From assembly GCA_046760445.1 (NCBI GenBank), contig JBHIEE010000096.1:1-11185 (forward strand): 11,185 nt of DNA. Reading direction: 5' to 3'. The notes beneath the pieces are model-generated. The model did no database searches and was not told the origin of the DNA. It worked only from the letters and a program-made list of their open reading frames with translations. The first letter of the stretch is position 1; each line of letters begins with the position of its first letter. This DNA comes from JBHIEE01 sp046760445 (GTDB lineage Bacteria; Acidobacteriota; Aminicenantia; JdFR-78). A program made the translations under genes and the position numbers. Shown here piece after piece: positions 7,145 through 11,185 of the stretch.

Positions 7145-7399
7145 ATGATTAGTATGTTCGGAAATATTGGATTCCCAGAAATAATCATTATTCTAATTAT
7201 TGCTCTTTTAATTTTTGGACCTAAAAAACTACCCGAAATAGGAAGGTCAATTGGTCGAGCTTTATCTGAATTTAGAAAGACTTCAAATGAGATAAAAACC
7301 AAGATTGAGGAAGAAATTCAAGCTGAAGAATTTCAAGAAATAAAAAAAGAGTTAGATGAGGAAATAAAAAAGAATGAGGAAGGCAAAAAAATCTCCTGA
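7145..7399 (+). CDS. tatA: Twin-arginine translocase subunit TatA
   Basis: A small pore-forming subunit of the Tat system, which exports folded proteins across the cytoplasmic membrane. The 84 residues show the family layout: a short N-terminus, one membrane helix (about 9-24, FPEIIIILIIALLIFG), the hinge FGPKKLPEIG (24-33), an amphipathic helix (about 28-50), and a charged Glu/Lys-rich tail. The start is uncertain. ATG 7154 would give the MFGNIGFPE beginning usual for TatA, whereas ATG 7145 adds three residues. The predicted transcription start near 7147 would favour 7154. The gene overlaps tatC by 26 bp. With only one TatA/B-like gene here, a minimal TatA-TatC system is likely unless a tatB lies elsewhere. 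Confidence 0.93.
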   Translation: MISMFGNIGFPEIIIILIIALLIFGPKKLPEIGRSIGRALSEFRKTSNEIKTKIEEEIQAEEFQEIKKELDEEIKKNEEGKKIS

Positions 7400-8126
7400 A
7401 CAGATGACCTTCCTTGAACACCTCCAAGATTTACGGAAAAGATTATTATATTCGACATCAGCCATTATTATAGGTTTCATTCCTGCCTGGATATTCAGTA
7501 AACAGATTTATAAGATCTTAGCCCACCCAGTTACTCAATTTCTCCCCGAAGGAGAAAAATTAGCCTTTACCACCTTGACTGCTCCTTTTATGATGTATAT
7601 CAAGGTTTCTTTCCTGGCTTCCATTTTTGTTACTTCCCCCTTTATTTTTCTTCAGTTATGGCTGTTTGTCTCTCCTGGGTTATATCGTAAAGAAAAAAAA
7701 TATGTCATTCCTTTTATCTTATTTACTTCTATTTTCTTTATTCTCGGAGGACTATTTGGTTATTTTATCGTCTTTCCTTGGGCATGTAGATTTTTTCTCC
7801 AAATGGGAGCTGAATTCAGACCAGTGATTACCATTGATACCTATTTTACCCTTGCCATAAGAGTACTTTTAGGAATTGCCCTTGTATTTGAACTTCCAAC
7901 TTTAATCTTTTTTCTTTCCCGTATGGGGATAGTTACTCATCGGTGGCTGATTAAAAAATTTAAATATGCGGTTTTGGTGATATTTATCATTGCAGCTGTT
8001 ATTACTCCTACTCCAGATATGATCACTCAGAGTATTATTGCCTTGCCGATGGTCGCTCTTTACAGCATAGGAATAGGAATTGCCTATATTTTTGGCCCTA
8101 AAAAGAAGCAAGAAGCAGGAAAGTAA
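7374..8126 (+). CDS. tatC: Sec-independent protein translocase TatC
   Basis: A 250-residue integral membrane protein with six predicted membrane segments; it is the receptor for twin-arginine signal peptides. Family residues are in place: FLEHLQDLRKRL (13-24, E15 in the signal-binding site), FVSPGLYRKEKK (98-109), the conserved Glu in FELP (E173), and TPTPDMITQ (211-219). The start shown overlaps tatA. An alternative ATG at 7404 (MTFLEHL), 4 nt after the tatA stop, gives the more usual TatC N-terminus; upstream purine runs do not settle the choice. The last residues, KKKQEAGK, are encoded by a sequence that recurs at the 3' end of the next gene. Confidence 0.95.
   Translation: MRKAKKSPEQMTFLEHLQDLRKRLLYSTSAIIIGFIPAWIFSKQIYKILAHPVTQFLPEGEKLAFTTLTAPFMMYIKVSFLASIFVTSPFIFLQLWLFVSPGLYRKEKKYVIPFILFTSIFFILGGLFGYFIVFPWACRFFLQMGAEFRPVITIDTYFTLAIRVLLGIALVFELPTLIFFLSRMGIVTHRWLIKKFKYAVLVIFIIAAVITPTPDMITQSIIALPMVALYSIGIGIAYIFGPKKKQEAGK
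8105..8121 (+). repeat. 17-bp repeat, copy 1 (inside tatC 3' end)
   Basis: GAAGCAAGAAGCAGGAA here matches 9024-9040 (GAAGCAAGAAGCTGGAA) at 16 of 17 positions. This copy codes for the TatC tail and has no complementary arm downstream, unlike copy 2, which forms a terminator stem. Confidence 0.5.
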
Positions 8127-8185
8127 AAAACTGAAAGGATAAAAAAGTGTTGCAGTCACCTTTTAACAGAAGCACTTAAAAGGAA

Positions 8186-9025
8186 ATGGAAGAAATATTA
8201 ATTGAAGTAACTTATCGTTCAATTAAAATTATCTTTTTGGTCTTTTTAATGATGGTGGTAGTTGATGTGATTGAGGTTTTAACTAAAGGTAAATTAAAAA
8301 ATTTAATTAAAAGAGGGCAAAATAGACAATATTTGCTTTCTTCTTCTTTAGGGGCAACTCCAGGCTGCTTCGGGTCATTTATTAATGTTTCTCTTTATGT
8401 TCACGGCTTAATAACTTTTGGCGCCTTAACCGGAGGAATGATTGCCACCTCAGGAGACGAAGCATTCATTATGCTTACTCTCTTCCCTAAACAGGCGTTA
8501 TTGCTTTTTTTAATCCTCTTTTTTTTAGGAGTCATCCTTGGATGGACCACTGATAAATTTGTCAAAACCATGAAAATTCAAACATGTGAAGAATGCGCTC
8601 TTCAGGAATATCATCCTCACCAACTTGCTTTCAAACATTATCTCAGGGAACATATTTGGCTTCATATTATCAAAAAACATATTTGGAAAGTCTTTCTCTG
8701 GACATTCTTTACCCTTTCATTGATTGAAATAGGATTGAAATATCTAAATTTAGACTCCATTGTTAAAGAAAACCAGCTTCTAGTTTTACTCATAAGCGGT
8801 ATGATAGGAATTCTGCCTCAATCTGGTCCCCATTTACTTTTTGTTGTGTTATTCTCCAACGGTCTTATCCCTTTTTCTATTCTTCTTACCAGTTCAATTG
8901 TTCAGGACGGACACGGCATGCTTCCTTTACTCTCCTTTACTTTAAAAGATTCAATAAAAGTGAAATTTTTTAATTTTTTCTTTGGAATTTTAATTGGTTT
9001 TATTCTTCTTTCAATAGGAGTGTGA
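8186..9025 (+). CDS. Putative heavy-metal/arsenic-type permease (ArsP_2-like, 10TM exporter family)
   Basis: A 279-residue membrane protein with roughly eight hydrophobic segments arranged as two related halves. Half one carries GATPGCFGSF (56-65), YVHGLITFGAL (71-81) and TSGDEAFIML (88-97). Half two carries GILPQSGPHLLF (208-219) and SSIVQDGHGMLPLLS (236-250). This paired G-x-x-P plus acidic SGDE / QDGHG pattern is what I recognise from proteins annotated as putative 10TM heavy-metal exporters, arsenic efflux or manganese transporters; the cargo is unproven. Between the halves lies a soluble loop with C134-x2-C137 and H143, H145, H151, H156, H160 and H165, a plausible metal site. AGGA lies only 1 nt before the ATG, an unusually tight Shine-Dalgarno. 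The upstream in-frame GTG at 8147 is ruled out by TAA at 8177. It follows tatC by 59 bp and is probably co-transcribed. Confidence 0.7.
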   Translation: MEEILIEVTYRSIKIIFLVFLMMVVVDVIEVLTKGKLKNLIKRGQNRQYLLSSSLGATPGCFGSFINVSLYVHGLITFGALTGGMIATSGDEAFIMLTLFPKQALLLFLILFFLGVILGWTTDKFVKTMKIQTCEECALQEYHPHQLAFKHYLREHIWLHIIKKHIWKVFLWTFFTLSLIEIGLKYLNLDSIVKENQLLVLLISGMIGILPQSGPHLLFVVLFSNGLIPFSILLTSSIVQDGHGMLPLLSFTLKDSIKVKFFNFFFGILIGFILLSIGV

Positions 9026-9040
9026 AGCAAGAAGCTGGAA
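9024..9040 (+). repeat. 17-bp repeat, copy 2 (stop codon and terminator arm)
   Basis: GAAGCAAGAAGCTGGAA overlaps the permease stop codon and supplies the left arm of the terminator. It is 16/17 identical to the tatC 3' end at 8105-8121. Confidence 0.5.
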
Positions 9041-9078
9041 GCAAGATATGATTAGTTATTCTGCTTCTTGCTTTTTTT
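9025..9078 (+). terminator. Intrinsic terminator after the tat-permease group
   Basis: An 11-bp perfect stem, AAGCAAGAAGC (9025-9035) with GCTTCTTGCTT (9063-9073), and a 27-nt loop. The stem runs directly into a T-tract (9072-9078). The left arm begins at the last base of the permease stop codon. The next gene starts 24 bp later without an obvious promoter, so read-through or attenuation is possible. Confidence 0.75.
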
Positions 9079-9101
9079 CTGTGTCATAAGGAGATAAATA
9101 A

Positions 9102-10385
9102 ATGGGCAAAAAGTATAAAGTAATAATTAGAAAAGTAAAACAATACGAGCCAAGCTCAATTAAAGAAATTATTAAGAGTGGATTGGAAGAACTGAATTTG
9201 ATTGAGAAAGCAAAAGGAAGAATTACTATTAAACCAAATGTAGTTATGGCTCATCCTAAGATAGCCCCATCTGGTTATACTCGGCCTGAATTCTTAGATG
9301 GTCTTTTGGAAGCCATAGAAGAAATAAAAAAAGATAATTTTCCAATTACTATTGCTGAAAAATGTGGAGTTGGGCTACCCACTACAAGGATGTTTAAAAG
9401 AGCTGGCTATTATCAATTAAAGAAAAAACACAAAGTGAAGCTTGTTCCTATTGAAGAGTCAAAGAAAGTAAAAGTTCCTTTGAAAAAGGGAATCATTCAT
9501 AAGGAACTAAAAACAGCGAAGGAAATTATTGAAAGAGATTTTTTAATTTATGCTCCAAAATTAAAAAGCAATGTTTTAAGTCAAGGATTAACTGCAGCTT
9601 TAAAACTCAACATTGGTATTCTTTTAGATAAGCAAAGAATGTGGCATCATCACTATGATTTAGATGATAAAATTGTGGATATGTTAGAAATAGGTTATCC
9701 GGATTTTATAGCTACGGATGCCATAGAAATAGCGGTGGGAGGTAATCAGTTTACCCAACACGGTCGAGATTTAGGAGTAATAATAATGTCAGATAACCCC
9801 TTAGCCCATGATGTGGTATGCGCTAATATTCTCCATCTAAAACCCAACGAGATAAATTACTTGAAAAAAGCTCATCAGCGAGGATATGGCCCCATATCCT
9901 TAAATGAGATTGAAATTTCTGGTGATATTTCTTTGGATGAAATTTATCAGAAAACAAAACATTGGGAAATAGGGTATAAAAGAGTAGATCAAATTGATTG
10001 TAATTTCAAAATATTATGTGGAGAGCCTTATTGCATTGGAGGATGCAATGGAGTTTTTTTGGACTGGCTTTATATGATAAAAGATAGAAAGCCAAAATTA
10101 TTTAAAAATCTTCCTTCTTGGACAGTGGTTATAGGAAAATACGAAGGAGATGTTACTTGTGATAAATTAATGATTATCGGTGATTGTAGTGAAGTGAAAG
10201 GAGAAATATCTGCTAAAAAAATTAGAAGAATTAAAGGTTGTCCTCCGAGGCATAAAGATCTTGTTCTTAAATTTTTCCTTAAAACTGGAATACTAAATCC
10301 TCTATTTAGGTTAGATCTGATAATTGATGCATACTTTTTCTTATTTTTGTCTTGGCTCAAAAGACTTGTAACTGGTCGATGGTAA
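9102..10385 (+). CDS. DUF362 domain-containing protein with cysteine-rich C-terminal region
   Basis: A 427-residue protein of unknown biochemical role. The DUF362 region spans about 5-260: ITIKPNVVMAHP (41-52), SGYTRPEFLDGLLEAI (57-72), the conserved APKLKSNVLSQGLTAALKLNIG (151-172), and DFIATDAIEIAVGGNQF (201-217). The C-terminal part has two cysteine groups, C306-x4-C311-x3-C315 and C353-x8-C362-x17-C380, which suggest a metal or Fe-S site. It ends with a hydrophobic helix (about 398-420) that may hold it at the membrane. DUF362 proteins are often found beside ferredoxin-like domains and are mostly uncharacterised. The start is well supported by AAGGAG at 9088-9093, 8 nt upstream. It precedes an aldehyde dehydrogenase gene, with a 213-bp repeat-bearing gap between them. 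Confidence 0.8.
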   Translation: MGKKYKVIIRKVKQYEPSSIKEIIKSGLEELNLIEKAKGRITIKPNVVMAHPKIAPSGYTRPEFLDGLLEAIEEIKKDNFPITIAEKCGVGLPTTRMFKRAGYYQLKKKHKVKLVPIEESKKVKVPLKKGIIHKELKTAKEIIERDFLIYAPKLKSNVLSQGLTAALKLNIGILLDKQRMWHHHYDLDDKIVDMLEIGYPDFIATDAIEIAVGGNQFTQHGRDLGVIIMSDNPLAHDVVCANILHLKPNEINYLKKAHQRGYGPISLNEIEISGDISLDEIYQKTKHWEIGYKRVDQIDCNFKILCGEPYCIGGCNGVFLDWLYMIKDRKPKLFKNLPSWTVVIGKYEGDVTCDKLMIIGDCSEVKGEISAKKIRRIKGCPPRHKDLVLKFFLKTGILNPLFRLDLIIDAYFFLFLSWLKRLVTGRW

Positions 10386-10455
10386 CCCGTTTCCTCCATT
10401 GATGTAGGGACAGGGCTTAACAATTCAGCTAACAGAGATTAAGAAGTGATGTATT

Positions 10456-10579
10456 AAATCAAAATGCAAAAATGTCTTTTACATTAGTTCTGCAGTGTTA
10501 CAGTACTGCAGAACGGCAGCACCGCAGAACTATTAGTATTAGTTCTGAGTTTTAATTTGTCATTTTTACTTTTGATTTT
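10456..10579. repeat. Nested inverted-repeat element between DUF362 and aldehyde dehydrogenase genes
   Basis: The outer arms are AAATCAAAATGCAAAAATGTC (10456-10476) and GTCATTTTTACTTTTGATTT (10559-10578), complementary apart from a small gap and a few mismatches. Inside, GTTCTGCAGT (10487-10496) pairs exactly with ACTGCAGAAC (10505-10514). The half-site AGTTCTGC/GCAGAACT recurs at 10486-10493, 10508-10514, 10524-10531 and 10541-10547 in alternating orientation. The GC-rich core inside AT-rich arms suggests a repeat cassette inserted into another repeat. No coding potential is visible. Confidence 0.6.
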
Positions 10580-10584
10580 ATAAT
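10557..10584 (+). promoter_or_regulatory. Possible promoter for the aldehyde dehydrogenase gene
   Basis: TTGTCA (10557-10562), 16 bp, TATAAT (10579-10584). The sequences are good, but the predicted start (about 10591) falls inside the ribosome binding site AAGGAG (10587-10592), which would spoil initiation at the ATG 10599. The promoter lies in the right arm of the repeat element, so it may be fortuitous. Confidence 0.3.
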
Positions 10585-10598
10585 ATAAGGAGTTAAAA

Positions 10599-11185
10599 AT
10601 GGATGGTAGATTAATAATTAGAAATCAAAGAATAGAAACTTCAGAAAAGATTGTTTCAATAAATCCAGCTACTTTAGAGACTATTGGAGAAGCATGCTTA
10701 GCTTCTGAGAAAGAGGCAAACCAGGCAATTGAAGCCGCTAAAAAGGCTTTTCCTTTATGGTCTTCTTTTTCTTTTAAAGAAAGAGGAAAAATATTTGAAA
10801 AAGCAAAGCAAGTTTTACTTAAAAGAAGTGAAGAAATTGCTCATTTGATTTCCTCAGAACAAGGAAGACCTATTGCTGAGGCATTGGTGACTGAAGTTTT
10901 CCCCTGCTTAGATAATTTAAATTACTATGCTAAATACACAGAAAAACTTCTAAAAAATGAAATCGTGAAATATCATCAAGCTCTTTTTAGGAATAAAAAA
11001 GGCTATTTTCGATTTGAGCCAATGGGAATAAGTTTAGTTATCTCTCCGTGGAATTATCCATTTCTCATTCCTTTTGTTGAAGTGTTGGCTGCTCTTGCCG
11101 CAGGAAATACTGTCATACTAAGGCCTTCTTCAACAACTCCATTTATTGGCTTATCCATTGGAGAGATTTTTCAAGAAGCAGGAAT
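10599..11185 (+). CDS. NAD(P)-dependent aldehyde dehydrogenase, N-terminal part (runs off window)
   Basis: The first 195 codons of an aldehyde dehydrogenase superfamily member, which oxidises an aldehyde to the acid with NAD(P)+. An N-terminal arm with SINPATLETIGE (20-31) leads to the helical region AIEAAKKAFPLWSSFSFKER (43-62) and LISSEQGRPIAEAL (83-96). The cofactor domain follows with EPMGISLVISPWNYPF (140-155), where N152 corresponds to the conserved catalytic-site Asn of the WNxP motif, and LAALAAGNTVILRPSSTTP (163-181). The catalytic Cys and Glu lie beyond the window edge. In the usual KPSxxTP motif the Lys that contacts the cofactor ribose is Arg here (R175). A good Shine-Dalgarno AAGGAG (10587-10592) sits 6 nt before the ATG. 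The layout is closest to succinate-semialdehyde or similar short-chain aldehyde dehydrogenases; the substrate is unknown. Confidence 0.9.
   Translation, partial: MDGRLIIRNQRIETSEKIVSINPATLETIGEACLASEKEANQAIEAAKKAFPLWSSFSFKERGKIFEKAKQVLLKRSEEIAHLISSEQGRPIAEALVTEVFPCLDNLNYYAKYTEKLLKNEIVKYHQALFRNKKGYFRFEPMGISLVISPWNYPFLIPFVEVLAALAAGNTVILRPSSTTPFIGLSIGEIFQEAG

Noticed and set aside
7902..8159. Minus-strand 85-codon open frame over the tatC end
   Set aside because: It is antisense to conserved TatC motifs and has no independent support.
8147..8185. Upstream GTG start for the permease
   Set aside because: The GTG at 8147 is in frame but TAA at 8177-8179 stops it before the ATG at 8186.
10404..10419. 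Fragment GTAGGGACAGGGCTTA as a truncated dispersed repeat
   Set aside because: It looks like half of a palindromic repeat, but no second arm is present in the window, so it cannot be supported.
10070..10423. Minus-strand 117-codon open frame over the DUF362 end
   Set aside because: It overlaps the DUF362 C-terminus antisense and shows no recognisable domain.

Overview
This AT-rich window carries ordinary bacterial genes with Shine-Dalgarno-led starts, twin-arginine translocation genes and a periplasmic-type processing protease. No rRNA or marker gene fixes the taxonomy. The gene set, together with long AT-rich inverted repeats between genes, suggests a low-GC, probably uncultivated anaerobic bacterium of a candidate-phylum type. 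That assignment is inference only.

Left block (85-3392, minus strand): three closely spaced genes read leftwards. They encode homoserine dehydrogenase (hom), a PLP-dependent Cys/Met-metabolism enzyme of the O-acetylhomoserine sulfhydrylase type, and an MBL-fold hydrolase. The first two suggest a unit making homoserine and then homocysteine or methionine; the hydrolase is a passenger of unknown substrate. A leader of about 170 nt precedes hom, and I see no known riboswitch in it.

Gene-free stretch (3393-4062): about 670 bp that hold the hom leader and three palindromic structures. These are an 83-bp element with GGGTGCCACTT arms, a long imperfect inverted repeat of about 148 bp, and a perfect 14-bp palindrome. 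They look like non-coding dispersed repeats.

Middle block (4063-7055, minus strand): a C-terminal processing protease (S41) and a CPA2-type Na+/H+ antiporter share an ATGA overlap, so they are translationally coupled. An 89-bp divergent region separates them from the plus-strand genes. It holds two well-formed back-to-back sigma-70-like promoters and a TACA-N2-TGTA dyad lying on the protease -35.

Right block (7145-11185, plus strand): tatA and tatC (minimal Tat translocase, overlapping) are followed by a membrane permease resembling the 10TM heavy-metal or arsenic exporter family, closed by a strong intrinsic terminator. Next come a DUF362 protein with a cysteine-rich C-terminal part, a composite inverted-repeat region, and the first 195 codons of an aldehyde dehydrogenase that runs off the window. 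The aldehyde dehydrogenase has Arg where the family normally has the cofactor-binding Lys.

I found no convincing novel defence or mobile system. The best leads are the DUF362/aldehyde dehydrogenase pair, the metal-transporter-like permease with a Cys/His loop next to tat, the divergent regulatory region, and the repeat elements.
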